Shown: positions 34,612 through 45,846 of the stretch, one piece after another
Layout of the letters: each line of letters starts with the position of its first letter
How positions within the stretch are numbered: the first letter of the stretch is position 1
Assembly: GCF_905220415.1 (NCBI RefSeq)
Contig: NC_059551.1
Coordinates: forward strand, 1,250,001-1,314,000
Length of the DNA: 64,000 nt
Direction: 5' to 3'
DNA from: Colias croceus
Lineage: Eukaryota; Arthropoda; Insecta; Lepidoptera; Pieridae
Position numbers and translations under genes: made by a program
Notes under the pieces: generated by a model
What the model was told of the DNA's origin: nothing
Databases searched by the model: none
Seen by the model: the letters and a program-made list of their open reading frames with translations, nothing else

Positions 34612-37050
34612 CTAATTTGTCCTTTTTACGAACGAGAGGTGCCCCCAAATTGAATTTTTACAAAGCCGACTACACTGCCATATTGAAAGAGCTTCGGAGT
34701 ATAGATTGGGCCCAAAAGCTTTGTGTCTTTGAAAATGTTAATAGTATGGTATCTGAGTTCTATGATATCCTGAACATTATAATAAGCAGATTTGTACCTA
34801 AAACGTCCTACACTAAATCAAAATACCCGATATGGTTCAGTTCAATTCTCATAAAATCACTTCGCGAAAAGGATAAGATTCACAGACGATATCGTATATA
34901 TAGAAATCCACGTGATGAGATAGAGTACAAACTTATTAGGAAGCGATGTCATAAACAGTACGATGATTGTTATACTAATTACAAAAAGAACATTGAATCA
35001 AATATTAATGAAAACCCTAAACGTTTTTGGAGTTTTATTAAACACAAAAGAGGTGGCCATTCGCAGCTTCCTTCTTGTATGAAATTGGATGACTACGCGG
35101 TGCATTCTGAACCTGAAATCGCTAATCTATTCTCGAGACACTTCTCTTCTATTTACTCATGCCAACAATCCCTTGATATGAATAAAATATCGCTTCAAGA
35201 AGGTAGTGATCAATTTGTGACATCTATAAAATTATCTGAGCTTGATATATCGAAAAAAATACAGAAGCTGGACATAAATAAGGGAGCTGGGCCTGACTCC
35301 ATTCCTCCACTTTTTATAAAGCGATGTAGATCTGGAATAACATTACCTCTCACTATTATTTTCAATAAATCGCTCAAAGATGGAGTTTTCCCCGAAGAAT
35401 GGAAAAAGTCTCGTGTAATACCCGTTTATAAAAAAGGGGATATTATGGATGTAAAGAACTACCGCCCGATATGTATCTTATCTTGTTTTTCAAAGCTCTT
35501 CGAATCCGTTATATATCCCATGATCTCCAAAAATATTGACAATTTTATTTCAGATAGTCAGCATGGCTTCCGGAGGGGTCACTCAACTCAAACTAATCTA
35601 ATTCCTTTTGTAACTGAGATTTGTCTGGAATTGGACCAGGGACGTGAGGTCGATGCAATATATACCGACTTTAGCAACGCCTTCGATAAAGTCAACCACA
35701 CTCTACTTCTTCAGAAACTCGTGAATTACGGGATTGGAGAACCCTTACTGAAATGGCTAGAATCATATCTTCATAATCGTCCACAGTCGGTAGCTGTCGG
35801 TAACTCTTCCTCTGCATCTTACGTTGCGCAAACCGGTGTACCTCAGGGCTCTCACCTAGGACCCCTGCTTTTTCTCATATTCGTGAACGATATAAATAAC
35901 CATATAAAATACTGTAATGTGTCCATGTTTGCTGATGATTTAAAAATCTACAAAACTGTAAACTCACCTTCTGACACCATTCTTGTTCAAAACGATCTCA
36001 ATAAAATTAAAGAGTGGTGTCTTGTAAATGGTATGACTCTCAATGCATCTAAGTGTTTCCATATAAGGTATACCAGGAAGAAAAAACCACTTGCTGCCAT
36101 GTACGAGCTTGACGGCGCACCATTAAAAGAAGTTAGCGAAATTCGCGATCTCGGTTTGACCATCGATAAAAAGTTAACATTTATTTCTCAAATTAACAAA
36201 TCAGTCACTAAAGCTGCCCAGATGTTAGGATTTCTCAAGCGAAACACGGGTTGCTTTGGTGTAAAAACTAAAACAATTTTGTATAACGCCTTAGTGCGCA
36301 GTCATCTCGAATATGGTAGCCTTATATGGAATCCATTTTATACAGTTCACTCACAACGCGTTGAGAGTATTCAAAGAACCTTTACAAGGCACCTAGCGTT
36401 TATAAGTAGTGGTTTCTCTCATAGACAACCATACGAACAGCGTCTTAACAAATTCAACATGATATCTTTACATAATCGAAGATGTTTTACTGATGTCTTG
36501 TTCCTGCATAAGCTATTAAATGGACATATTCAATGCAAAGATATTTTGAAACTTATTAGTATTCAGGTACCTCGTTCATATCCAAGGACGCGAATAAACA
36601 GAATCTTCCATATTCCTCTTGTCAAAACTAATTTGGGTGCACAGGCTCCTCTCATTCGAATTCTTAAGGAATACAACAAACTTAACAGTACCATCACAGG
36701 TCTTGATGTATTCGGTAGCCGGCTATCCCAATTTAAAAGAATTGTTTTCAATTATTTTCGTACCCACAGTATTAAGAAATAGTGTCTTATTTTATATATA
36801 TATATATTTTGTCTTACTATTATTTTTAATCTGCTTCAACATTTTAAAACAACGCACCATGTTTCATGTGACTTTTTCTTTTTTAAACTATGTTTTAGAG
36901 TATGTTATTTTATAAGTTATGTCATAGCTGAATTTATGTACACCGTTAATGTCATATATTTTAGATAATATGTTCAATATGTATTTTTATAAAACTTTAT
37001 AATATGATGTATGATGTGGTGTTACTTTAAATAAATAAATAAATAAATAA
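34612..37050 (+). mobile_element. 5'-truncated LINE with intact RT frame
   Basis: RT reading frame, a 3' UTR of about 240 bases and a TAAATAAATAAATAA tail ending at 37050. No endonuclease remains. Possible flanking duplication GGAGTAGTAGTTC / GGAGTTGTTC. Confidence 0.9.
34617..36782 (+). CDS. reverse transcriptase (LINE ORF2, C-terminal 720 residues)
   Basis: Uninterrupted for 721 codons. The first codon is TTG right at the truncation point, so the natural start is lost; the first ATG is codon 44. A Lys/Arg-rich linker precedes the RT domain: GAGPDSIPP (223-231), NYRPICILS (281-289), QHGFRRGHSTQTNL (315-328), catalytic Asp351 in YTDFSNAFDKVNH, TGVPQGSHLGPLLF (406-419), catalytic FADD (438-441), RDLGLTID, then the C-terminal tail LEYGSLIWNP and the final NYFRTHSIKK. 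All RT catalytic residues are present. It is still probably immobile because the endonuclease is absent. Jockey/CR1-like by appearance. The overlapping + and - frames are shadows. Confidence 0.92.
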   Translation: MSFLRTRGAPKLNFYKADYTAILKELRSIDWAQKLCVFENVNSMVSEFYDILNIIISRFVPKTSYTKSKYPIWFSSILIKSLREKDKIHRRYRIYRNPRDEIEYKLIRKRCHKQYDDCYTNYKKNIESNINENPKRFWSFIKHKRGGHSQLPSCMKLDDYAVHSEPEIANLFSRHFSSIYSCQQSLDMNKISLQEGSDQFVTSIKLSELDISKKIQKLDINKGAGPDSIPPLFIKRCRSGITLPLTIIFNKSLKDGVFPEEWKKSRVIPVYKKGDIMDVKNYRPICILSCFSKLFESVIYPMISKNIDNFISDSQHGFRRGHSTQTNLIPFVTEICLELDQGREVDAIYTDFSNAFDKVNHTLLLQKLVNYGIGEPLLKWLESYLHNRPQSVAVGNSSSASYVAQTGVPQGSHLGPLLFLIFVNDINNHIKYCNVSMFADDLKIYKTVNSPSDTILVQNDLNKIKEWCLVNGMTLNASKCFHIRYTRKKKPLAAMYELDGAPLKEVSEIRDLGLTIDKKLTFISQINKSVTKAAQMLGFLKRNTGCFGVKTKTILYNALVRSHLEYGSLIWNPFYTVHSQRVESIQRTFTRHLAFISSGFSHRQPYEQRLNKFNMISLHNRRCFTDVLFLHKLLNGHIQCKDILKLISIQVPRSYPRTRINRIFHIPLVKTNLGAQAPLIRILKEYNKLNSTITGLDVFGSRLSQFKRIVFNYFRTHSIKK

Positions 37051-39136
37051 GGAGTTGTTCAGAAATGTTACTTGAAAGAAGAAAAGGATATTTGAAATTC
37101 TTAGCTACAATATTGGCAGAAGTGGTGCTGGTTTCAATTAGAGATGTATAACGGATGACTACTTTAATTTCTAATAAGATTTTAGATTACAAATCGCGAA
37201 TCAAATTGTTTCATACGTTTATTTATTTCATTAACGATCACCATCGAGACATACACTGATAACATAGATATAAGCATTAAAGTAATTACAATCGTAGACA
37301 TAGTGCTGTCACAATTATAGGCAACCACCACTAACAAATACAACATTAAATCCAAGACACACAGTCTGCAGCTAACTGCAGATTAGGTAAAAAATACACA
37401 TATACTTATTACATATCCAATTTTGACTGCAAAATAATCAATTAATGTTAAAATAAAACTACATTAGATCACGTGGGTTTTGGCAAAGGTTCATTCGAGG
37501 TTTATGAAATACGTTGTACCATATGGACAAACATACTGTTTTTACTAAAACTATTGTGTTTTTAGGGAAAACAAAAAGTGGGTTAAACGCGATAGTAACA
37601 TAAATTCTAACAGTAAGGTACAGTTTATAAGTACGTTTGATTAATGTATAATTAATAGTGGTTGACCAAGCCTTAGGGTGTGTTATACTGAACGAAAAAC
37701 ACGACGACTATAAGTCGCATATCGCATTACAATAGTAAAGTTGATTCTAATTTTTCTGAATTATGAAGAATTTGAAACAACTTTTTTCTCAGTTAACTGT
37801 ACAGTTATTATTAAAAACTTTTTTATTACAAAATGTATGTTATCGGATTGATCGCGTTAAAATTTTATTATTGTTAGATCCTTGACTTCGAAGATAAACC
37901 AAATAACATTTTACTGAATTAATTATGACGGTTGACTTACAGATATTTAATAAAAGAAAGTCAAGGATTGTCGATAGTTGGCATTGTGTTGTTATCGACT
38001 TTGTTATTTAACGAGCTAAACTATCCACAGCAATTATTGAATATTGTAACAAACGATACAATACGTCATTGTTTGTAATACAATGCAAGATATTTATTAA
38101 ATTCAATAAAATTTGTGGCGACGTGGATTTGGATTTATTTTATTTGTAATTTATTATTCCAAAAAATATAAGCCTGGAGCGTTTGTGAATAGTGTAAAAA
38201 AGAATCACTAATAAATTGTATTTTTCATTTCGATTTCTCTTTACGTGAACTACATTATTATTTTTCATAGTTGTTAATTATTCAGAATTAAGAAAGTTAC
38301 AGTGGTGTATTATTAGGCATAAAAAATACCCCGTAGCACATGACAAATTCGCGCGTAGCACATCTTATGCCGTGCGTAGCAGTCGTAGCTCGTAGCGGTC
38401 GAGTCACATGAACCCGCCCTAAAAACGGTAAGCGGCTTAAAGCGTTCCACGGTACTTTGTAAATTAATTTAAGTTCGTTGCTTACACGGGGTATTTCACA
38501 ATAACTAACACGACTATAGTATTCAGGGAAATAGGGGCTTTGGAATTTTAGTGCTACGCTCGTATTAGTTTTAGCATACATAGAGTTAAACGTTGTGCAA
38601 AGCGCCTTGTCACATTAAATATAAATTAAATATATATATATTAGACAGGCTTGGAAAATAGTATGTTCATTTATAATATAGTGATTAAGGACTTTTAAAG
38701 GAGTACTGTATGGTAAAAGATAAGTCGTGGATTTATAAATATTGTTATTTTAATTCGTTTTACATTTTCAATAGATTTGGAATTCTCAAAAAAATTCCCT
38801 TCAAACAAAATAAATTTATCTTACCTATTTACAGTAAACTTATAAATTCTTCCTTCGCGAGAGCCCTAAAAATACATAACAATGAAAGAAAGAAGCTTAA
38901 AATACTGTAAATATCGGATACAGCGCAACAATCCCTGGATATAAACCAATTTATGAGTTCGCTTACGCATTACCCGCGCAACGTGGCGGTTCCCAAGCTT
39001 AATGTTTTCTTTTTAACTGAAACCATGCCGATTGCATGAGGAAAAGTTTATATTATAGAGGCTTATTTTGTGAGTTTCAGGAAGTATATGAACAGTGGGC
39101 TTTTGTTAAATTATTTCATACGAATCTATACTTATT
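37051..39136. other. no gene recognised
   Basis: AT-rich. 38330-38420 is locally GC-rich with recurring CGTAGC units on the + strand; the 94-codon - frame over it has no recognisable domain. Two other frames (38710-38910, 39036-39257) are AT-driven, the latter crossing a MITE. Confidence 0.45.
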
Positions 39137-39138
39137 AA

Positions 39139-39316
39139 GGCCGATTTTTCAATGCATGGTTAAAACTTATCCACCCAATAAAGTATTACACGATAATATT
39201 AAAATGTCACCCACAAACTGTCAAAGACGGGCAAAGAATACATTTTTGAAATGGTAGTTTAATACGTTATTAATACGACGAATAAGTATTAACCAAGGAT
39301 TGAAAAATCAGCCCTT
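39139..39316. mobile_element. MITE with long imperfect TIRs, copy 2
   Basis: GGCCGATTTTTCAATGCATG at the left and GATTGAAAAATCAGCCCTTA at the right; the interior AAAGTATTACACGATAATAT is identical to copy 1 at 25977-26149. More diverged than copy 1. Confidence 0.7.
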
Positions 39317-40136
39317 AGTGATTTAAATCCAGTTTAGGGTTATTCTAGTGATTTACAAAATATATAAAAAATGTAACCATACTTATGCAGTTACCAAAAA
39401 ATGATGAAGAATTGAAAAAGTACGCACACCGCATTAATCCTGGTAGTTGGCATAAATAAAACAAAAATCTATGTGCCATCTATAATTAGTAACTAAGTAA
39501 TACACAATTGTTATTGAAAACATATCTAGCTTTAAATCTTATTTGTATTACAGTTATTTTTACACGCTCTAATAGTGAAGCAAATGTAAATTAATAATAT
39601 GTCAGTATTACATAAAAATACAAATCAAATCTCTAGGTTTGACCCATGAATTAAAATACAGGATTTAATAAATATTTCCAAGAACAGGGTTGAGCGGACC
39701 ACCTGTAAGTAACCAATTTGAATTCACGGTAAAACTCTATAAAATATAATGATCAAAGCATCGAATAAAATGAAATATTACCCTTTTAAATCATTTTTGC
39801 CTTCTAATTATTGTTGAATACCTCCTGTTTTACTCTCATTTAATAAGTATGTTTACTTAAGTATATATTTTTATCATATTCTTATCTTGCTGATATTATT
39901 ATAAACGAGAGAATATGTGAGAATAAATGGGTGTATACATATGTTTGATATTCTTTCATATTATAACCACTATAAATAAATAAATATATATAATATAGAC
40001 ATTTATTTATTTTTTGGTGAGTACATACTTGTCGTTGCCGGCAGGTGGAACCACGAGTTATTTATCCATATTAAAAAAATAATAAACAATGTTTTTATAT
40101 AAAAGAAATAATCATAAATAATGTTTTTTGTTTCAG
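39317..40136. other. no gene recognised; intron sequence before coding exon 1
   Basis: AT-rich, ending in the polypyrimidine tract and CAG acceptor of the exon at 40137. Confidence 0.55.
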
Positions 40137-40203
40137 ATGAGAGCGCTTACGCTCAGCGTAGCTTTATTGGCCGCGCTTTCTACTTCTCTAGCACAATCAG
40201 ATG
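40137..40203 (+). CDS. coding exon 1: start codon and signal peptide
   Basis: The acceptor (TTTGTTTCAG) abuts the ATG directly. The exon encodes MRALTLSVALLAALSTSLA then QSD: one Arg, a hydrophobic core and a small-x-small site, a textbook secretory signal with cleavage expected after SLA. It ends with one base of the next codon (phase 1) before GTAAGA, and the next exon completes GAT (Asp23). Start choice: no ATG precedes it in this exon, and the signal peptide would be buried if translation began upstream. The exon is followed by a 17.3-kb intron rich in mobile elements. Confidence 0.9.
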
Positions 40204-40398
40204 GTAAGAATCATTATTATTCTATTTTAACATATTATATATAAATCAATAACCCCCTTGCTTATTAATTAATATTATAAAACAAAAAAATATCAACTAA
40301 ATTGCTTGCTTGCTTCATATAGACGCAAATATCATGATATGAACGTATAAACCGAGACAATTAAAAAAAATGTGTGCGTGTACTAGTGTACACAGTAA

Positions 40399-40554
40399 GA
40401 AATGAAACTTCATTATGACCTTATTTTTCAAAAAATAATTTACTATATGCAACTTTACAGAAATACCGCGTGGTAGGGATACGAAAAAGATGGCGCGTAA
40501 CGGAAAAATTTTACACTAAATTTTTTTCCAACCCCGATAAAGAAGTTTCACTTC
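40399..40554. mobile_element. small TIR element (MITE), copy 2
   Basis: GAAATGAAACTTCATTATGA at the left and ATAAAGAAGTTTCACTTC at the right, interior as in 12752-12916, with the shared TACTAGTGTACA just upstream. It lies about 200 bp inside the second intron of the Ig/FN3/DB gene. Confidence 0.7.
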
Positions 40555-41071
40555 AAACAATACAATTTAACTTTCATGTAATTTAAGAAAAATACTACAG
40601 ACCATACATTTATTAAAATTTAATTGCAACATTTAGGTCTGTAATAAAACTTTACTCCTCAATTTGTATTAAATACAAAAGGACAAAGCACAAAAGAAAT
40701 AGGTACAAGATTATTATTGGATCCCATCTTACGAGATTTTTCCTCGACTATAGCAAAGCTAATGGCGGTCATTACTGCTCATTTAATTGATTCAAAGCTT
40801 AACGGAATGCCAATAAATATATTTTGTAGAAGAAATTATTAATTGAGGTAAATTTTGAAATATTTTTTTGTGCCCTGCCTTATTAAAACTTCTAGTCTCA
40901 CAGGACATCGGCTATAGAGAAAATTAATAACAGATAGAAATCAGGAAACACATAATACATATTAATAAAATATAAATAAGTTAAAATAAAAAAAAAATCT
41001 GCTTCTCAGTTCAATTTCACTCATTTTTCAAACGCTAGAAGGAAGCTAAGATGTATGCAATCACTTTCTAA
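40555..41071. other. no gene recognised
   Basis: AT-rich intron sequence with nothing recognised. Confidence 0.5.
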
Positions 41072-41252
41072 TCTATACTATAATATTATAAATGCGAAAG
41101 TAACTCTGTCTGTCTGCTACTCAATCACGCCTTAACTACTGAACCAATTTGCACGAAATTTGGTATGGAGATATTTTGATACCCGAGAAAGGACATAGGC
41201 TACCTTTTATTGCGAAATATGTACCACAGGCGAAGCCGGGGTGGACCTCTAG
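41072..41252 (+). mobile_element. Helitron-like element
   Basis: TCTATACTATAATATTATAA start, ATGCGAAAGTAACTCTGTCT, CTGAACCAATTTGCACGAAA, then CAGGCGAAGCCGGGGTGGAC and CTAG followed by T. Same subfamily as 17053-17222. Confidence 0.78.
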
Positions 41253-42284
41253 TATACTATATACGAGATAAAGTTTCGCCATCAGCTATAAGTTCAGTTG
41301 CTAATGCCTAGTTTTTAAGCAATTACGCAATACAGTCGATTAAATTGCACTAAAAAATAACGAGGTTTAAATCGCATCATAATACTAAAGCTAAACTTGC
41401 GTCATTCTAACGCAGTAGTCATTAGACTGCCGTTATACAAAGTCATTCTTGTAAGCGTCGCTATTACAGGCCGGAGCGGTCATAGAAGACGAGAGAGCGT
41501 TTAAAAGATATTATAATTTACACATGTTTATCGAAATTATCATGGAAAAATAACTAATCTACAAATTAAATAAGCTTTTACTACATTACCTCCTCCTTAT
41601 GGTACAGCTAACGCGTGAGTGTAGAACCGAGAGTTCCTGGGTTTGATTACTTATAGGGCTTTTACTAACTTGTCCTAAATAAAATATATAAGTGAAACAG
41701 ATGCATAATGCATGTCACATATGAATAGACAGAAAAAGTTTATCGAATTTTTTTTCTAATAAAAATATTGTAGGAAATGTTAAAATGCTAATTTTGGCGT
41801 AAAAATCAGCCATCAGGGCTGTCAGTGTCTACTACCACCACCACTGAGACACGGGTTCGTTAGTTTATGTAGATTATTATGTGAATTTTAATATTATGTT
41901 TCAGCGATTTATTTTACAATCAAAATAGCTATCGCTCACGCTTATATCTGTATCATGGTGTTTTATGTATAATGGACCATCGAGCAGTTCTCGAGCCATT
42001 TGACAATTATTCAGGGTCAGATTTAGGTGTCATTTATACGAGGGTCGTAAGGATACAATTACTTGGCTATACGGACTAACGGATTATCTTGAGAGTTTAT
42101 TATCCTCTTAATTAGTGACCTAAGGGCTCGTATAGTGCTAGGGTATATTTTATGTGTGATCATGTCGTTGGAATTATACTGCAAAAATAGAGAGTGTTTT
42201 GTTTTTTTAAACGCAGCCTTTGAGTCCTTTATGTTTGTATTGTATGTATTTCTCACTATCTTATCGATATTTCGATAGAATCCT
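41253..42284. other. no gene recognised
   Basis: Intron sequence. Around 41600-41650 GAGTTCCTGGGTTTGATTAC looks like a decayed tRNA-type B box, possibly a SINE remnant. The - strand frame 42059-42322 overlaps the transposon edge at 42289 and is unrecognised. Confidence 0.4.
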
Positions 42285-42792
42285 ACTTGTCCGTATTTAT
42301 GCAAAATGGAACCACTCGACAAATTTGCTTTTTTCGGTTTCTTGAAGAATACTCATTTAAAAGTGGTCTAAATTCTTATACAAACAAGAACCACATGATT
42401 TTTACCCTGGAAACAAGGTATACTAAAAGCAGAAAGGAACCACCAGCAACAACGAATAATACATATGAAGCAAAACCGAACCACAGCACCACGGGACTGC
42501 TTTGTTCAAACAAATAAACGATATTATTATCATGTCATTTTATACAAAACAGATCCGCACATACTTGGTACCATTATACATTCCACATATTTCTATTAAT
42601 AACAATTATTTTTAATACACAAAATGGAACCAGGTTTCTGTGGTATGGTTATGCGTAAAATAAATTCATAATTTAATTGTAATTTTTTATTGCAAAATAA
42701 AACCACAAGCATTCGGTTCTATCATGCATAAATAAATATTGTAAAACATCCTGAAACCCATCATCGCTATACGGTACCAAATGCCTTGACTT

Positions 42793-44224
42793 GTGCAAAA
42801 TGCAGAATGCTTCTCATCTTTAAACAACGTATTTCATTACGTCTTAAATAGCTCAAAGTGCAAAACTCCAATTTTTAAAGTAAAACGTCGAACATCTGTC
42901 AATATAGGTGACATAAGACATTCAGCGAAGTATTTCGAATACGTGACGGCCGTTTTTTTTCTCCGCGAAGTAGGTAAGTTCTATTGTTTTTGTTAATTAC
43001 CTTTAAAATTTAATGTGAAAATGTTTAGTAATAAATAAATAAGGAAGCAATTGGTAAGAAAAGCATTGGAGACGAACACCGAAGATAATAATGAAGATAC
43101 AACGGGTAAGTAGTTTTATTTAATGCATTTAAGTACTTATTGAATCAATGAGATGCAGGTATGTACGCTTTATCCACTTCTGATTCATTCCCGATTGTGG
43201 AGTGATTTTAAAAAGATAGTTCATTAATTAGTAAGTATAAGAGGAATCCTGTGTGGATTTACGTATTTTAACGACACTGTTGTTGTTCACGAAGGCGAGT
43301 CGAATTATTAAGAGTCATTTTGTTACGATTCATCTGTCATTGTGAGATGAAACTACTAAACCCTGTTTTAAAAACAACTGTCGATGATCTAGGTAGGTAC
43401 CTACCTACTATTTTGGTAAAATACGTTTAGATTCAGATTCAGTACAGTACATTCAGCGCATATAATTATTTGTTTGATTTTAAAAGTCGCGCTGCCACTG
43501 TTTTGACCGGAACAAGGCCCTAGCCCGCGAAATTGAAAATTTTAACAAGTTCATTTAATTTTTTGCTAGGTTTGGTCACTGTTGCGTGTGATTTTTAGGG
43601 TTCCGTACCCAAAAGGTAAAACGAGACCCTATTACTAAGACTCCGCTGTCCGTCTGTCTGTCTGTCCCTCTGTCTCATGAACTGTGATAGTTAGACAGTC
43701 GAAATTTTCATAGATGATGTATTTCTGATGCCGCTGTAACAACAAATACTAAAAAAACAGAATAAAATAAATATTTAAGAGGCTCCCATACAATAAACCG
43801 TGATTTTTTTGCCGTTTTTATAGATAATGGTACGGAACTCTTCGTTGCACGAGTCCGACTCGCACTTAGCCAGTTTTTTGTACATGGCGCATGTACCTAA
43901 AACATACTTAGTCGTCTAGTAGGGACACGGCTTTATAAGAACTAATAATATTTTGCTGTCGCCATATATCTACGTATAAAAGCCACGCGGCTTTATTGTT
44001 TTGATTTAAAGCTTTTTTCTTTTTATTACAGAAGATAACGAAGAACCTTATACGTCGATGCCTCTGGATAATCTTTCTTCACCTTCAAGCGATATTCAGG
44101 CCATATTACATCTCATTCCATAATATGCACAGAGTTTTTATAACAATCTTATTAGTGATGATGCAATAGAAGACCACATAGACACGGTTGATTTTGAAAT
44201 CCAATTTGATGATAACGTCGAATA
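42793..44224 (+). pseudogene. remains of the transposon's spliced gene
   Basis: A 67-codon frame (42793-42996) ends at a possible donor (GAAGTAGGTAAGT). A short segment around 43044-43106 reads QLVRKALETNTEDNNEDTTG and is followed by the donor GTAAGT. The next exon starts after TTTTTATTACAG at 44031, joins in frame and reads EDNEEPYTSMPLDNLSSPSS, then meets a TAA at about 44121-44123. The same frame continues through YAQSFYNNL and an acidic end DFEIQFDDNVE to TAA at 44222-44224, followed by an AATTAAAG-type tail. These are consistent with the acidic C-terminus of a transposase or accessory protein. The central catalytic part is missing. The first join is uncertain by frame. Confidence 0.45.
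43591..43877. repeat. unclassified interspersed repeat inside the transposon
   Basis: TAGGGTTCCGTACCCAAAAG, a CTGTCTGTCTGTCTGTCC run, and CGTTGCACGAGTCCGACTCG then CACTTAGCCAG. From recollection this is a frequent lepidopteran repeat. It appears nested in an intron of the transposon gene remnant. Class not determined. Confidence 0.5.
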
Positions 44225-44594
44225 AACGTCCTCTATATGTATTATTTTATATATCTTTTTAATTAAAGCTTTATTACGATGTTATAAATACATAGTTTCA
44301 TTTATATCATTAAATCTCTGGGTTGTGGTTCTTTTTTGTATAAGAGAAAACCTATCAATTGTTAAATGTTAAAAGGAACCACGTGCACATTTTCTTAATT
44401 ATCTAGAAAGTTTAAGAGTATTCAGAGCAAATTTATATACACATACTTAAATAAGTAATTTATCAATGAATTTAAATAAAATAAATATTAATTTTACTTC
44501 ATCTAACAGAGCTGCAAATGTTTTTGTAAATCCTTTGATATCTCAGAAGTGCGTGTTTGCTGGGTGGTTCCTTTTTGCTTAAATACGGACACTT

Positions 44595-45806
44595 TATAGC
44601 TTATGTAATTTATTTTATATATTTTACGTTATTTCCCTCCAGGGCCCATAGAAGATTTACCTTCTGTATGTATGCTGTCCTGTCCTGTTATGTTTAAAAA
44701 ATGGTAATGAATTTGCAACACGAGGACCTTCTAATTATAAACATCAGGGATTCGTTACCAAGAAGCTGTTCAAATTGGTAGCGAATAAAGACAATGGAAG
44801 TGAATAAAATAGAAATATTATTTCTAACACACGACAAAGACGCTGTACGCCCACGGTAATAGTCTTTTATCACTGAGTGTAACGGTTATCAATAGCTGAT
44901 AATCATTCTTTGTTTTTGAGAATCTATTATTTATAGATGTCCATTTTTAAAACTTCTAGACACAGATGTATGTATGTAATGTATGAAAGTATACGTCAGA
45001 AAGTTCTGAATAAGCTTACAGATAAATTATCAATAAGTTATAAAAATGTCTCTTATATTGTTATACAATTGTTACATCACCAACGACATCTTTAATATTG
45101 TCTGTTTAAGCAGTAACATCGTTCATGTAATGAATTCCAAAAGAATTTCATTCACAACTCGCTCAAAAGAGAACACTGAATCAAAAATGTCTAAGAACAT
45201 ATCTGACAAGCCGAGACAGAAAGTAGTGAAGTCTATTTTCTCTTACTACGTGTACAAAAGTTCTTTACAGATACTGAAAACCTTTTCAATTTTCAATTCA
45301 AATTGTTAAGCGAACTTATGAAACTGTTTGCATTGTCTGCTTATGCGGATTTTTCAATATTTCCCACGTCGTATTATCTATCACAGCTGCCTCGTGTTCT
45401 TTTAATGATATCGTTAATTTGAAAATACGATTGTGTACATTGCGTGTTATGTTTGGTTAGGAAATTGTGTTGTTTGATTTGTTGGTATTGATCAAGAAAT
45501 GGATGTAGGGTTTTGGGTTGTTTAGTTTTGGGATATCTCCAATGTTTTGTCCTTTGAAATTGTTCTACCTATTTTAAAACGTCAAGTTGTTTTTGCTGAG
45601 TTGTATTCGTTCGATTGTAATCTAACATTTACGTGTTTTATGTAAATTACATATTAATTCAAGTAAAAATGAACTTACTAATAAAAACGTAACTAGCGTA
45701 ATTGTAAATACAAACCTTTTAAGATCATTTTTACGATACCTATAATAATAATTAACTCTTCATTGTTTACCAAATAATAATAACAGCAAATAGGATTATT
45801 GTACAA
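44595..45806. other. no gene recognised
   Basis: Intron sequence, AT-rich. The 87-codon frame at 45046-45309 has no recognisable domain. Confidence 0.5.
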
Positions 45807-45846
45807 CTAGCTTTCCGCCCGCGGCTTCGCTTATAATATTAGTAGA
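45807..45846 (-). mobile_element. 40-bp Helitron end-to-end deletion derivative
   Basis: On the - strand it begins TCTACTAATATTATAA and passes straight into GCGAAGCCGCGGGCGG and AAAGCTAG followed by T: the two termini of a Lep1-type element with the whole interior missing. Confidence 0.65.

Larger units (their letters stand above)
42289..44590. mobile_element. TIR DNA transposon, GGAACCAC subterminal repeats, 4-bp target duplication
   Basis: 27-bp terminal inverted repeats at 42289-42315 and 44564-44590 differ at two positions; they start GTCCGTATTTA and end GGAACCAC. ACTT flanks both sides (42285-42288, 44591-44594), a likely 4-bp target duplication. GGAACCAC or close variants recur near both ends (about 42307, 42390, 42437, 42478, 42625, 44325, 44376). 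The + strand interior holds pieces of a spliced reading frame. The 4-bp duplication is seen in Sola-type and some other superfamilies, but I recognise no transposase catalytic domain, so the superfamily is left open. It sits in the 17-kb second intron. Confidence 0.75.

Noticed and set aside
38297..38581. 94-codon - strand frame
   Set aside because: Driven by a local GC-rich stretch with CGTAGC units; no domain, no splice context.
42287..42517. 76-codon + strand frame
   Set aside because: Spans the transposon's terminal and subterminal repeats; the apparent protein is encoded by repeat sequence.
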